A stretch of 64,000 bases of DNA from Nematostella vectensis (lineage: Eukaryota > Cnidaria > Anthozoa > Actiniaria > Edwardsiidae). Location: contig NC_064042.1 in NCBI RefSeq assembly GCF_932526225.1, positions 10,740,540-10,804,539 of the forward strand. The letters are read 5' to 3'. Position numbers and translations under genes: made by a program. The notes beneath the pieces are model-generated. The model was given only the letters and a program-made list of their open reading frames with translations, was not told where the DNA came from and made no database searches. Shown piece by piece: positions 38,011-52,496 of the stretch. The first letter of the stretch is position 1; each line of letters begins with the position of its first letter.

Positions 38011-40792
38011 GCATTTGGTATGTCATCATTCTCCTTGAGTGACTTGTTCACATGATGACAATGTCTAACAAAATTAAGGCATTATATGATTCAATTGATG
38101 GAAAAGGTTTTTTGGGAAAGCTTTAATAAAAATTTGCAAATTATTGTCTTTGTTTTTGGTGTCAGAATTAGGTTAAGGAAAATCTGAACAAATTATTAAG
38201 ATGACAGTGCAAGCGAGAAATCAGAAATACCCCCATCCCCCGAAAATTGCAGCCCCTTTGCAAGTTGCTTCGACCGACAAGCATGACATTTATCAAAGTG
38301 AGAGACTCCCTACAACGCCAAGGACAGCCAACAACTGGTCGAAGACCGATTAATTGTTGTTAAAAGACTGCCTACCTGTCCAAAGACTGAATGGGCCAGG
38401 CAGATTATGGTGACTGAGTTAGTACCAGCGGCGTTGCCAGGATTTGTAACAGGAGGGGGCCCAAAAGGCCCTTTCAAGGCATTTTCTCATGTATTGTAGA
38501 CAATGCCTTGTACGTTTACTGTATTTTTGGTTGCTGGAAGGGGGGGAGGGGGGTGCTGGGCCACCCCTCTGGCTACGCCCCTGAGTACAAGCCTTACTGA
38601 CTATCAGGGCTCGTTCTGATGACCCCCAACAAAATGGAGGCTAAATGCGTGAATTTCAGTCCCCGTACATTTTATTCTTAAAATTCATTTCGAAATTTAG
38701 CATTGTTAAAAGCAATGAACAAACCACCGCACACGATCTTTTTTAACCTGGTCAGTATTGCGTGTTATCAATGGTAAGTGGTAATACTATGTGAGGGAAA
38801 AGGTTAGTATCTCAGTGTTCACTGTGTAATACAATGGAAAGAACGTGGTTATGCTTGCCCTCTAGTGGATCAATTCGAAATTACTAATTCCGTGGTTTTG
38901 GGTATCCTGTGGCTGGCAAGCAAAAAAAAGGGAGAGAAGGTTGCACGCCGCCACAGGAATCCCGAAGGCCTAGACATGTCAGTGAATTTTTGTTGTACAC
39001 AATAATATGCATTATTTATTGTGTAATATGGTCAACATCTATTGCTATCTCGGCTAAACAAACTTAACCGTTTGAATTGCTTGTTAAATATTATTTGTAT
39101 AGATTTTTAGCCTGATTACATTTTTTGGGGGATATTTTTGTTACGGCCCTGTCAGATGAACGTTATTGATTGATTCCTAGGCGGAACCAGTACTCCCTTC
39201 AACTTCCCACCTATTTATATCATAATTATAGTGCATTTATCTCAAACGAGTTTCTTATATCATGTCATCATCGCCTTTACGGCACGTTAATTACCCGATA
39301 TTTAAGTCTATTTAAAAACTTGTAAAGAATACTAATTCCATAAAAAGGTAGACACTTTTAAATTATTGGGATCCAGTATCTTCAAAAAGTACCAAAGAGC
39401 TGTTGATTAGGGTTTTGTGAAGTTGGGTCTATCTTTTGAATACTCTAATTGATGCCTTCTGGCTTTTATGAGAGGGATTTTACAAAACGGCTGTGAATGG
39501 TAATGGTCTGTGCTCTTATAAGGAAAAAAAATATTAGTTAAAGTTCAAGCAGCTCGCAACCAGAAAGGGTAAGATCAAAGTAACTCATTTCCAATTTTGT
39601 AAATGGATAATGATTTTAATGCATAACGGTTTTAAAACTATTACAAGTTAATTGATTCGGTGACAAATTGGTTTGACTTTGGTTATTATTTCGTTGCCGA
39701 ATGTTTTGTCCTGTGCGTTTTTTAAACTTTGTTCACTCTTATCTCAACGGATAACAAAAAATTGTTACTCTAAAGTAGGCGGTGGCCATGGCAACAGGAC
39801 TGTTTTATTTCTCTAGATTTTTAACGCGACTACATTCACATATTTTATTATTTTACAATTATACCATCCGGTTTGTCTTATTGTTGCTTGAATAAGCTTT
39901 CTTTTGGAGTGCTTTGTATAATTTGTTTGAATTTTGAAACCATTCAGACGCCACTCCTTTGTTATGGTTGGTGAATATTGGAAGAAAAATAACGTGAACA
40001 AATATTTTGAAACCACCTCAAACATAAGTTGATGCTTCTTTTTAAATATCAAAAAAGCTTTACTCAAAAAGTCGATGGAAACTGATGCTTTCTAATCCTT
40101 GGTGTTTTGCTAGGATGACAAAATGGCGGCTAAAAGCGAATTTAGAAAATCAACGTAATATATATTTATATATATCATATTTTCTATATTTATATAATAC
40201 AGCGTTTAAATACCAGGTTCCGGTTCAACAGTGTCGGCGGTCTCATATTGCTCCCAATAGAAACTCTGTATCACACTAAACACAAAGACGTGAAGATAAA
40301 AATAAGCGACAATAATAAACCATTTCTACGAAGAAAGTAAAGTGTTTCGAAAGGGTCTTGATAGGAGCAAGATTACCCAGGGATAGCAGAGTAATCACAC
40401 GATATTATTTTGGTTATTGTTTTACATATTATAATTTATATGCAAAGTTTTAAAATTCGTCAGAACAGAGTCAGACGACCCATCGTTAATGTTGATGTTT
40501 TTTTAAACATTTGGAAAACGTAGGAAATAGCTTTTAACGTTTTACCATATACATTCAATGACATATCGAATTAAACTAATTAAACTTTCACAAGAACTAT
40601 TTTAAGGAATTAAAATTAGATTTGTCAGTGATGGTAGAAATGAAATGTACTTTAAATACTTGAAATATATTTTAAGTTTCAACGATGTAAAATGTGGTCA
40701 AATTATTCGGGCTTTCAGTTGGAGTTATCCGAGTGTCCAAATCCAAGAGATTTCGAACTCAGTTCGAGTTTATGTATCCGTGTTTGTATTAT

Positions 40793-40919
40793 CAGTGGCG
40801 GATCTAGGGGGAGGGTTTAGGGGGTTTAAACCCCGAGCCTTTGGGCTGCCAGAAAGCCATACGTAACAATGTCACTGAGCTAAATCCCCCCTTTTAATGA
40901 AAAGCTACATCCGCTTCTG
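40793..40919. mobile_element. GGCGGATCTAGG-end MITE, copy 4
   Basis: The left end cagtggcggatctagggg and the interior gccagaaagccatacgtaac are shared with the copy at 50011. The right end aaagctacatccgcttctg is degenerate. Confidence 0.75.
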
Positions 40920-41529
40920 ATTATCAAGGTTCTACTCTATCTCTTTCTCTATACTCTATAGATCCTATTGGCAACTCCAGCATAATAACCCAGTTTATTT
41001 CCTGGATTCATAACAGAAACATTTATTCAAAACACAGCATATGCCTTAGGTCTGGAAAAAATCCCACCTTGTTCCTGTTAAACAGATCGCTTTTCCAAGT
41101 TTGTTACTGTTAGATTTAGCCTTAATTCCTATAGTTGCGCACATAGCCTGAAATTTAGTTGTACAGCGAATTATCATTATTGATATTATTTTTGATCTGA
41201 TCAAGATATAAACAACAGTCCTCGCGATTAGCGCTACGCCTAATAACCAATTTACCTTTACCTAAAAACGTAACTCTACAAAAGCCATTTCCTCTTTGTC
41301 CCTTTTTGTCGCATTATGATATTCATAATTCAGCTGTCGCTTAAAATCCACTGAAGGTTTCCTAGTAAATTGTGGCCTTATATTTTAAGTGGCTCCCCAC
41401 CAGATCAGATTAACAATGTGCGCTATCGATTATTGGTCTGCTTGTCAAAGCTTTAACAGGTCCTGATTAGTTGAAGCTTATTGTTTGGACGAGGTGGACG
41501 CTATTCCACGGGCCTTGGCGGCTGTAAGT

Positions 41530-41765
41530 ACTGGTGTTTTTTTACTTACTATTTTATTTCTGTTGGTGTAATATTTTTACTGGTAAATTTCCACTGGTGT
41601 GTTATTTTAACTAGTAAATTTCTACTGGTGTGTTATTTTTACTTGGGTATTTTTAATGGTTTGTTATTTTTATTAGCGTATCTTTACTGGCTTGGTATTT
41701 TTCTAGGGTATCTTTACTGGTATGTTATTTTGTATAGGGTATTTAACCTGTGTGTTATTTTTACT
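41530..41765. repeat. Degenerate repeat, tactggtgtgttattttta unit
   Basis: About six diverged units of roughly 37 bp built on ctactggtgtgttattttt. Confidence 0.7.
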
Positions 41766-44189
41766 ATTTTTTACTTACTTATTTTTCTTATCTTAGAATA
41801 AACCTCCAAGTCTGATCTTGATTAGATTGTGAATAAGATACCCTCTATATTTTCGCAAAAGTCGATCTCAACCAAATAAATTCGTATGTGGTAAGCTTTT
41901 GTTTATAAAAGCTATAGTATCTATTTCATGATGAGAAAAAGAATCTAATTACTGCAAGGTTTACAAAATAAGCAGAATAGAAAAAGCAATATTATCGAGC
42001 TCGATAATTGCAAATGCTAATTAGACTCACTAATCAGAGAAAGAATATGAAATCCCCCTGAGATTTTCTTAACACTTTTCTCGTAGAATAAATATTCAGC
42101 TAAACCTTTCATAAGTAAAAAAAACTAAAAAAATAAATGTTTGAATTTTATTTTCAGATATGCGAATAATTTTGTCAGCCCTCAAAAAAAAAAACAGGTT
42201 ATTGGTAACTTAAAAGGGAGGATAAGAAAAAATATTGCTATTGTGTACATTTACAAAAAACAAAACAAAAAAACAATAACAAAAATTTAAGAGTAAAAAA
42301 GAATTAGGACAATCTCTCATGTATGAACTAATACTTGGGTTCGTCTCATTATTCCGATCAAATAGATCTGCCGCCCTATAGTTCTGTCTAATTTCAAGAG
42401 TTTCCTTTAAAAGGCCTGATTTCTGCCCTGGAGACTTGTACAAATAGCTTAGCATTGAGTGGAAGGATCTTCACACGAAAAATGCCGGAAATATGCTTGT
42501 TTGTATTTGATCTTTAATAAGGAACAAGGAAACATATATAGTAACGGTGAGATTTTAAACTGAATAGCATAAATCCACAATAATAGGACGAGAACGAGGA
42601 CGAGGAGGGTAGTTGAGGAGAAGGATGGGTGCGGGGAAGGGGGTTGTTCAGGGGGGATTTTAATCGAGAGGGAAGAGGGAGGGGTGGTCTTCAAGTGGGT
42701 AGGGTGGATAGAGTTTGATGTCACGTGACCTTAGCTATATCCACGTGCCCCACGCGTGCCCAATGGACAAGGCCTCCTCCACCAGTAAAAAAGGCAGCCA
42801 TATAGCAAGATTCTCTGTCAGGGGATAGGAGTAACTGTACTCTAAATATCCAGCTTCAATTCACCCAAAAGCCGCAAATTGTGGCGCAAATACAAATACT
42901 ATAGTTTAAATAGAGTGGCAAAGTGACGGATTGGTTATCATGCCATCGTGTCTAAGGGTGCCATTGTATTGCTCTTAAAATGGCACCTACTAAGCTCATG
43001 GGCCACTTGGGATCAATGCAATTTCTTCCGTTGTACAAAATGATGACAAAAGACTAGTTGGTGTAACTGAAAGGTATAATAACTTTATCACAATTCGTTT
43101 CCAGTAGTTATGCCAGTATATATTTATACATTGTTAAGTGTAGTGTGCATCGGCCGACATACTGTAATTTAGCTTATGCTACAAAAGTATGAATAAACGA
43201 TTATTATTATTATATTATATTATTATTATTCACTAAAATCAAAACGTAAGAATTCAGAATATATCGTTTCGCATGGTATTCATAAAACAATTAAGTCAAT
43301 CAAATATATTTTATTTAAAGAGTTACTATTACTGTAAATAGCATACAATGTCTTCATCACAAAAAAACAACAAAGGATGATTGTTAGAGCTGAAACAAAT
43401 AGTTTAGAACAATAGCCTTATCGACAACATGTAAAAAGTCCTTCCAATGGGCAAACTGACGGATTGATAGACAGACAGATTGATAGAGAGGCAATTAATG
43501 TTTGCACATGATAGTTTTCCTGTTTTGGGGCATTTTCGGAATGGAAATATGAGCTAATAGCCATGATTTGAAAAAGCTGCGAGGAGTCTAGGGAGAGGCG
43601 TGCTCTATTCCCCTTGCTGACGACTCTTGGCACCGGCTTTTGATTCGGCGAACGAAGCCGAACATGAATTCCCCGACGAGTTGCGATGCCTTTCCGACGT
43701 CAATCGTTATCTTGTCTGCTCTTGGACAGTTAGACTAAGCTCTAGTGTTCAGGTCGTCACGGAAAGGACGAAATCAAACGACAAACTATTATTATCACAT
43801 TTTCAGTATAACACATTTTCATTAACACCCACTTTACTTGCCGAAAAGTAAAACATAAGTGGAGTTATTTTTACAATTTTAGATAATCTATTCACCGCTC
43901 TCGGCTAAATTAATTTAGGTTTATTTTGAAATGTTTCATTTTCGAACATTGGGTATCCTGTGGCGCATAAAGGACCGAGGAGCACTGAGTCGGGCAGAAA
44001 CGCTACTCTCGGTCCCAGTGAATTAATCTTGGCCTTCGTGCGTGTCTTGATGACTCCTGTATACCTACCATGCTCCTCTCACGGAACCGGAAATTCCGTT
44101 TCTTCTGCGGTGTGCTATGTATGAGCAGAAAACTTTCGGGGAACCCCCGGGCAAAGACCGCTGGGTTGGGGGGGGGGGGGGGGGGGGGG

Positions 44190-45110
44190 CTGGATAGATA
44201 GATATTTTATTCATGGCACCTTATAACACATTTACATTGGCGTAAATCCACAAATAATTAAATAAATTAATAATATTGAATGGTGTTGATATGTTTTTCT
44301 TACTTTGCCTTTTGCATTTTTTTTCTTGTTGTTTAGAATGATTAGGTGACGTCACTGTACGTTGTCATCAAGCTTCAAGCGCCGATTCACGTTTTCATTC
44401 CGGCTCAATCCCATTCTGACGAAATTATTTTCTTTTTTGGCATGGTGTCTAACATTGATACTTGCATGCGTTTTAAGGAATTCCAGTAAATCATCCCGAT
44501 CATGTAGGCCGGACATTCAAACAGAAAATGCTCTTCATCCTCCATATTACATGTCTGGCATACTAAGCATTTTCTTTCGTTTTTTTTATGGCTTTTTATA
44601 CCTTCCATTTTCAATTGCTAGCTTATGATTGCTTAGTCTGAATTTAGTAAGGGCAAACCTATGTTCAATATTTTTTAAGTCCGTTAGATAATCTTCTAAA
44701 TTGTGGGACAGTTTAAATTTTCTGAGCGTACGCAATTTGTTCTTTTGGGCTTGGTCTTTTCTGTTGTCATTTTGAATAGAGCTGAGCCATGTCTGTTGTT
44801 CAATGTCATAAAGCCTTTGTTGAAGAAAACTGTAAGTTGCTTCGGGAGTGTTTGTGTCAGTCAGCCAAATATCGCTCCTACCCGCAAGGTCAGTATTTGT
44901 TTAATTTTTCTATGCCAAAAGTTCTTGCTTTCATAATTAGATATGGCAGTGAATGCTTTGCGGGAGAGTTTTTCGTTGTTCCCATTGTTGTTTGAAAGTT
45001 TAAGCCAAAGTTTGATCGCTCTACACTATGCTTTTGTTCTGAGAGGTAATCGTCCTAATTCAGCACTACACACGTTCGAGCTACAGTATCGAGCTACAGT
45101 ATCGGCTTGA
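44190..45110 (-). mobile_element. LINE (L2/CR1-like) 3' fragment with frameshifts
   Basis: The - strand holds pieces of the C-terminal reverse-transcriptase region: SAELGRLPLR, RAIKLWLKLSNN, then CLVCQTCNMEDEEHFLFECP, a conserved Cys/His motif of these non-LTR elements. It ends near a tagatagatattttattcat tail and a G run. Several stops and frameshifts make it dead. Confidence 0.75.
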
Positions 45111-46827
45111 AAAAGAGTGGCGGGAGTGGAGAGGGGGGGGGGGGGGGGGTCTGGTATCACTTCCTCACCCAGTGGGAATTTGAGTAAATTGAAAAGAGAG
45201 CTCATATCTTGTATTTTGGTAAAATACAAAAATTACTTATGTAACAAAGTCCTGTGTTTTTATTCACAGTACGGTTGTCATTAGCATGTGGATTTTCAAA
45301 GAAGTAGTAGAACAATTGAACACTTATCAAATCCATGGGAAATTCAGCTGAAATTTACGCCATAGAACATTATTTAGAAATTTTTCCCTCTTTCTTGAAA
45401 AAAAATTCAAAATGGGTTGTTTTAACTCCAGTTCGACTATCTTTATTAATAAACCATTTTGCATTTAATTGATCGAGACTTGATATCTATCTAATAGATC
45501 TCAACGTATTTAACCTTGCCGAAAACAACGTTTCACACGAAAGCACTGCGATGAAATAATAAACTTTGGCATGTATGTTATCACCGCGAGGTTTACACAG
45601 TTTGAAATCACCCTTATGTCATGCGCGAAAAATTCACCTTTATCAACTTGATGAATTTCTAATACAATGAAACGGTTGATACTTTTTGCCATCGGCTTGT
45701 TTAAACTTTTCACGCATCGTAAATAACATTCTGATTAAGAATTTAGAGACCGCGGAGAAAAACGTCATCGAGTTGGCCGAATCATGTCTCCCCTTTCGGC
45801 AGATATCGGCCCTTTGATTGAAATAACCATTGGGCGATGACAGAGCTTTAATGGTTATGTTATACATCTTATTACCTACCGTTTTCTCTCTTTGAAAGGT
45901 GCGCAATTTCGATAAAATTCAATCAACAGATGAAAACTGGATTATGTTGATTTTTAAATCTTTTCCACTTGTTGATGAGTGTACCTGAGTAGTTTACTTT
46001 GTGCGCGATACTCAAACTAGAAATGGTATGTCAGCTCCTGTTATTATATGTCTTATCGCGTCACATCTTTTGATGCTTATACCTTACGCCGCTTGCTAGA
46101 AACCTAGAACTTGCCTGTAAACGATCACTTCACATCCTACGCAAAAACGTCTTTGAAGAAAACTTTACACGCTTGGCCAAGGAATCGTATTGTAGTGATA
46201 GAAAAGGGGAAAAGCACTCTCTTGGTAAGTGATACTTCTAAGCGCACAAAGAGGGTCTAGATAACTTGCCTTGAAGTTTTTGGTTTCGCTTTAGTACACA
46301 AGTAAAGAGTTTATTGAGTAAATATATATACTTTTGCTAATCTTTGCATTCTACTTCGTTGTATAACGCTCCGAAATTTGTCTTTCAAAGTCATTGTCAT
46401 ATCCACGATATGACAATGATATCCGGAGAATTGAGTTTCGTTTAGGACAAAAAGCTAATATATATTGCTAGAAAATTATTACTGAAATACGAAAAATTAA
46501 CAGAAATAGGTGTTGTGGTATTGAAGTAAGTAAATGAGAAAAAGGTTTTGGTTGTTTTTCTATCATATATAAATTTAGTTTTCAAAGTATTGAAATAATA
46601 ATTTTGGAATCTGATCACAATTTGCTATGGTTGTCAATTATAATAATCTAAAAAAAAAAACTCTTGGATGAAATGAAGAAACATTTCTTGTAGCCTTGAA
46701 TTTGTAGATTTTAAATAATACTTAACCCTGTGGAGTTAACCTGCTTTCTACGAACCCGGCCCTGGTGTGGTTACCCGCATAAAGATAGATACAATATACA
46801 GAAAGTCTAAGATTATGTTTTTTTTTG

Positions 46828-46902
46828 CGGTCCAGGAGCGCGCATGCGTCTGATGTGCCCTCCCTAGTGTATCATTGCGCATGCCCCATATATCCTGGAC
46901 CG
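46828..46902. repeat. 75-bp hairpin with CGGTCCAGGA ends
   Basis: cggtccaggagcgcgcatgcg pairs with cgcatgccccatatatcctg then gaccg. A small foldback element. Confidence 0.75.
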
Positions 46903-49050
46903 ACCATTTGACGGACGGGCGGTTGTACAATTCACCCCCCCCCCCTTTTTTTTTTCGCCACCACCATCCAAAAATCCACCAATATCTGGGAAAAAGATCT
47001 AACTCTGAAAAAGCATAACATAAACATAAACAGATAAATCACTTCGAGTCGATGTTCGAGTTGGCGGGATGTCCGAGTTTAAGGGTACGGTTTGAGTTAT
47101 TGAATACAGCTAAGCAATCGAGTATTAGGAGATCTTAAGGTATTGAGCCTTCCCAACATCGACAGATGTTTGAAAAATATAGGCTCGATGTGTGGGTAAA
47201 CTCATTAACTTTGGTGATTTCTGCCCCTTTTTTTTATATTCCCCCAGTAGTTTTCAAAGCGAAGTTATACACTACAATGTGCCCAAACCTTTGACTTTCA
47301 TGTCAGATACAAAATTTTACCGTTGCAATTTGGAAAATAAAAAAAGACGACCGTGGTGACTAGCTGTTGCGGGTTTTCGTTGTGTCCATGCGAAACCAAA
47401 CTTCGTCAAAACCAGAGAAGTCCATGCCTTAAGGCAAAGCTCACGAAAGTGTACATGACCAGAAACATTACCACTCACTTTGATAATCAATTATCCTTAG
47501 AACCTCAAAGCACAACAAATCAGGCACGAGAACTTACAATTGTAATTAGGCATTGTTTTAAAATGTGCATACGTCTCGCCGATCTTAAAAATGGCGACCA
47601 AAAACCACCACAACCAGCTCTCAAGTGAGGCCATATTTGGAGGCATGACGAACAAGTATCAAAGAAAACACTTGCACGAGATACGAATACGTTGGCGAGT
47701 TATTGAGATGAATAATGAGCTGGAGAAAGACTAGGAAAGTAAGGAATAACCTGTAAGATTCATACAATAAGATGTTACAATTATGCTATTTAATCTGGTT
47801 AATCTCATGTTGTTGACTGCTAAATCGCCAAAAAGCTTAGGGACATAGCGGAAGAATTCTGAAGGGACGAAAAACAAGAGAAAACAAAAGACAGGTGATA
47901 ATATTTTCCGCGGTCATGTTTGCTGATGCTACACGCTTTAGTTGGTGTGATGATAAAATTCTAGTAATTGTGTTCCGGGAATTGATTTCGATAATTGCTT
48001 CGATAAGGTGTGAAAAAAAAAGAAAGAAAAAAAAAAACACGGATGACAAGTAGCAAAAAGATGACCGCCGCCGCCACTTAATAATTGCTATAAATTACTT
48101 TGCTCTAAAGTCAGGTACATTATTAGGATGTTACTGTGTCTAAAGCAATATGAGCTACATACAGCCCATTTTGTCGTGTGCAGTTTAGTTTACATTAGCA
48201 GGGCGTATTTCAATATCTCTTACATATTTCGTAAAGTGGTTTATTCTGTCAGAGCATCAAACTTATAAACCTCATTCATAAAGCTGATAGATACAAATCA
48301 TTAGAAACCGCCGCGAGGGAGTCTCTATCCGTGTGATTTTGATTTTAGAAAACAATTAAAAAAGTGCTAAGTCGACTTACTGTACAAATAAATTCGAAGC
48401 CAAGCTTTTTCTTAAAGTGGAAATAAGAAAATTGGAGGCTAAGTTTGAAGCCAGAAGTAATATCGAAATTGGTCATTGTCAGCTGGGCGAAAATGAGATA
48501 CTGAGTTTGAAGACAAAAAGCTCTGTAAAAATGAAGATCATTAATTTTTTTGTGAAGTGGGAATAAAAGGAAACTAGGACTGGATATCGATAGCACACTA
48601 GTGAAGCTAACCTTATCCCACAAAGGTAGCCATCACCTCTGTTAGAGTCGTTTCTTTTACGTGCTTTTTCGTGGCTTATATTCACGACAGAGTAGTTAAG
48701 AGGAATACTAACCAGTAGCGGTGAACGTGCGCATAATTCACTTATCATTCTTATAAAAGAAGAAACCATTTCGACAGAACTTAGTCATATTTTCGTGAAC
48801 GTTTCTCTCTATTTCCGCCGTGAAATCCCGCCACCATTCTTTCACTTAAATGGTTTACTTTTCCTATCACAAACAGGGAGCTACTCTTTGATCCAAATTG
48901 CTAAAGTAATTGCTAGCGATTATGGCTAAGTTGCCTGAACTCGCCGATTGTTTAGTAATTCATGCAAGACAATTGTCGGATAAAAGTGACAAAGCATTTC
49001 AAACTTACGGATAATTTGTTCTGTGTGTGTGGTGATGATGTTGGGAGATA

Positions 49051-49172
49051 ATGAGTGTAAAATTAGGCGGAGCCTTCTCAATAACCTTGAGGTTTTTTCA
49101 CAGTTGTAGCTTTTCTGGTGGTTGCTCGAAATACTACGCAGCGAAGAAGCAGCAAGAGAAGCCCCTTGTGCA
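49051..49172 (+). CDS. Weak exon candidate
   Basis: An ATG (MSVKLGGAFSITLRFFHSCS) runs 41 codons to a gtattg donor. Alternatively ttttttcacag at 49106 is an acceptor and the frame VAFLVVARNTTQRRSSKRSP is used. Neither frame shows a known family. Confidence 0.2.
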
Positions 49173-50010
49173 GGTATTGTCCAAATCGTGCCTTTTTTTA
49201 TATATTTCTCGAGCTATTCCACAATTAGATTCTCGACAATTTAAACCCAGCTAACCATCATACACTCAATCAGTATCCCATTTTTTAGTCACGCGCCATT
49301 ATTTTGCAATTAGAAAGGCTTCAAATGCAGGCTATTTGCCAATCTGCGATTTAATGTAGATTTAGCATAGGGCCTAGTTTTAAAGCTTTTTTTTTAAATC
49401 AAGACAGCTTGGAAATGGGCTATTTGATTTTTTTTAGTTCCAAATAGTTTTAAAAGCGCAAATTCAAGGGCAAAACAATCCAATCTATATAAAATCGTTT
49501 TCTTCTCACAACTTCAGGAATACACATTGTAAATCAAAGTCTTGTGAGAAGCGTTGTTTTCCTTTGCACTCGATAATTTAATAATGAGGTACACACATTT
49601 TGAGCAGACGTTTTCACCCGTTAGGAATGCGCTCAACACAACCACCGAATATTATTTGCACCCTATACAGAATTGCGTGCCAATATTTGAGAAACATATC
49701 GTGAAATGTCAAAAGAAAGTTGAAAGAAAATTGACGATAATTATTGCTTAGGTATAATCGAAAAGATTATGGATAGAAAAAACGTCAAACAAATGATTGA
49801 TAATTGCGATAATGGCTATAAATTTGTTCCACTAGGAGTTCTGCGGATAAAGAAATATTGTTCATTTTGCTCATTTTCCGATAGAAATAAACTAGCACTA
49901 TTTTTATTTTTTTCCTGGACTTTCAGGGACATTTATTTCTGCAGTTTTATGATTATACATGGAATTTCTATGGTTAAAAATATTGGATATCAAAGGCTAT
50001 ATATTGTTCT

Positions 50011-50146
50011 CTAGGGGGGGGGGTTTAGGGTGTTTAAACCCCCCTTTGAGCCGCCAGAAAGCCATATGTAACAAAGAAATCTCCCTTCCCCCTTTTACAC
50101 TGAGCTAAAACCCCCCTTCAGCGAAAAGCTAGATCCGTCCCTGCCT
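50011..50146. mobile_element. GGCGGATCTAGG-end MITE, copy 5
   Basis: Begins ctaggggggggggtttaggg, contains gccagaaagccatatgtaac, ends aaagctagatccgtccctg. The left-most bases are lost. Confidence 0.72.
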
Positions 50147-50502
50147 TCTATGATGAAATTTAAAAGAAAATGTGAATCTCTTATGTAATTTATTTTTATG
50201 TCCTTTTTTTAATTTATTGAATTATTTGTATGTTATTATTGGAGAAAAAGAAATCAAATTTGTTCATGGAAACAGTGCTAGTACCATAAAGTTATAATCC
50301 AGTTAAAAGCCCTTGGTCTCTTTTGAAAATAAGAGCTTAACGATGGTATTTCACAAGGAGTATATTATGGATGCACGGTGCCTCCTTGTGGTTGAGATGA
50401 AATTTGCCGCATTTTTGATAATGATATCGATGACTCTACCTCCCACTCCCCCTTCTCTTGTGCGCCACAGGAGTCCCAAAACTCCGAAAAAAGTAAATTT
50501 CT

Positions 50503-50591
50503 CATGCTCGAGGATCCAGCGTACTTTGCGGGCGCTCCAAAGGGCAATACTTTTGGGATCGCCCCCAAAGTACGCTGGATTCTCGAGCATG
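50503..50591. repeat. 89-bp hairpin with CATGCTCGAG ends
   Basis: The 26-bp arms catgctcgaggatccagcgt and acgctggattctcgagcatg pair with one mismatch, followed inward by actttg and caaagt. taaattt lies on both sides. Confidence 0.85.
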
Positions 50592-52390
50592 TAAATTTAT
50601 AAATGAACCCACTGGAGTTTCAACTTTCAGGCTACATACATTTTATCGTATCACATGTAGATACAAATAAGATGTCAAATCAACGTGGTTCAAGTGTGGA
50701 TGTCGCGAATATAAGCTAAACACTATTACTAAATTTAAACAAAAAAATTGCGACGATTTAAAATGGTTTGTACATCGGCGGTTGTTTTTCAGTGCCGGTC
50801 AATGTCCGTATTGATCGCTTTAAGTTGACTTGAATTCACTAACTGAATTGAGTTTTTAAGTTATTTTTATAACTTTATAATTCCTTGTGTAATCCTTATT
50901 CTATATCTGGCCCCTTTTTTGTTTATTCTGGGATAGCACTATCTAATAATTCAGTAAAAAGTCCTCGCTAAGTTCGATAAATCGCCATTCAGTTGCTTGG
51001 TTGCCATATTTTCCCGAGGGGGGCGGGAGGACACTGTACACCCTCAAGAGACGCGCCTGATCCCGCCCTCCATTGAGTGCTATAAAGAAAAATTCACATA
51101 TCAACCAATGGCTGTCGTTTTTCTAAATGGTCTAAAAGAGCCTGGGGCGAGCGCGAGGGAGACCTGTAATATTCCAAAACGATAGGGACCAGGCTCCATT
51201 TCCAAGATGGCTGCCAGCAAAATCGTAGTAAACACGAATTCCTGCAAGTTTACGTGGAAATTCTCGACTTACAAAGTTCCAGAGCGATAAAAAAGCAAAA
51301 AATTGATTGAAGCGGGACTCCCAAATATGGTATGTAGTGCCTAATAAGGAAATGACCGAGCGAGCTAGAAAAACGACAGTTTTTAAAACAAGATTGACTG
51401 ATATGGCCTGAAAAAATAAGATAGACACATCAATTTTTTAAGTTGTCGTTCCCATAAATCTTCTTTTAACTAAAGGCCAAAATCACCTTCATTGGAACAA
51501 TAGGGAATTTAAGCAATTAACACAGCGAGGGCAGGGGGAGAACGTGATCCCCCAAAAAGCTTTCATGCCTTGTGCTAAATTATAAACTAGTTTTGATAAC
51601 ATTCACTCGTTTTTGTAGTCCGCTAAAATATAGGCAAGCCTAGAACCTTATTTCTAACATAGCCAATAACGATAGTCTAGTTTTCAGCGCACACATCCCC
51701 TTCCTCGCTAGACCATGAAACTTGGAGTTTTCACGTTTTGTAGTTTGGGGAAAACGGCTGAAATAAATACATTTTGAGTACATTTCGCGTCTGTCTCTTT
51801 GAGGTTTCTACTGTTTTCTGCCGTCGCCGTTCGCGTTGCCGTCGTCAATGCTTAAATTCCCTGTGATCATGAACTTCCAAAAAGTTGTTACTAGAATTTC
51901 AACTTCTTACACTGTCTTATGTTACTATACGGCATTTCCAAATATAACGGCTCATGTGCGGCCCCTTTGAAGCGTCTTCCTCCAAGGTCGAGCGGTTTCC
52001 ATAGTTACGAGTGAAGAGCGCGGTTAGCGGTACCCCTTATACCCCATGATCGTCGATAATTGCTGTGATTTATTACGAAGAATGTATCAATTCAAGGGGG
52101 GCTAGTAAGTTATTGCCACTCAACCGTTCATTACGTAAACAGTACTAAATTCTCGTCGGGTGCGTGCCGACCAAAGCAAAACCTTTTTATGATATCGATT
52201 TAGATGTCTTTCGCTTCTTCAGATAACAACTCTGTGTTCACACACGTTCGGCACGGACATACACTTTTGTATTTTGTAGCATTTACAGAGACCTCAAATC
52301 AGGCCAATTACAGGGAAAGTAAGGTAAAGTAAATGTTTCATTCAACAGCGGGAAATTTTTAACTGGTCACTTATTCAATTGTCACTTCTC

Positions 52391-52496
52391 AACTAAGTTT
52401 TCCCTGCTAGCAGAGGCCCCTTACATCTGTATTAGCCCAGCGAAATACAGAGAAAAGAGGCCTCTGCTAGCAGAGAAAACTAAGTTCAGTAAAATG
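52391..52496. repeat. 106-bp inverted-repeat element, CTGCTAGCAG ends
   Basis: aactaagttttccctgctag then cagaggcc on the left, its reverse complement at 52469-52496. Each arm holds the self-complementary ctgctagcag. Confidence 0.85.

Larger units (their letters stand above)
38011..44165. other. Gene-poor region
   Basis: No exon recognised. It holds decayed RPTG-like repeat DNA just after 38 kb, a possible inverted element at 38425-38585 (ttgccagg and ctggctacgcc ends), a degenerate repeat at 41530-41765, the MITE at 40793-40919, a GA-rich stretch near 42590-42700 and a TTA run near 43202-43230. Confidence 0.5.

Noticed and set aside
40378-40395. 15 of 18 match to a homing-endonuclease site (I-SceI-like)
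   Set aside because: No rRNA or mitochondrial context around it and no endonuclease gene; likely chance.
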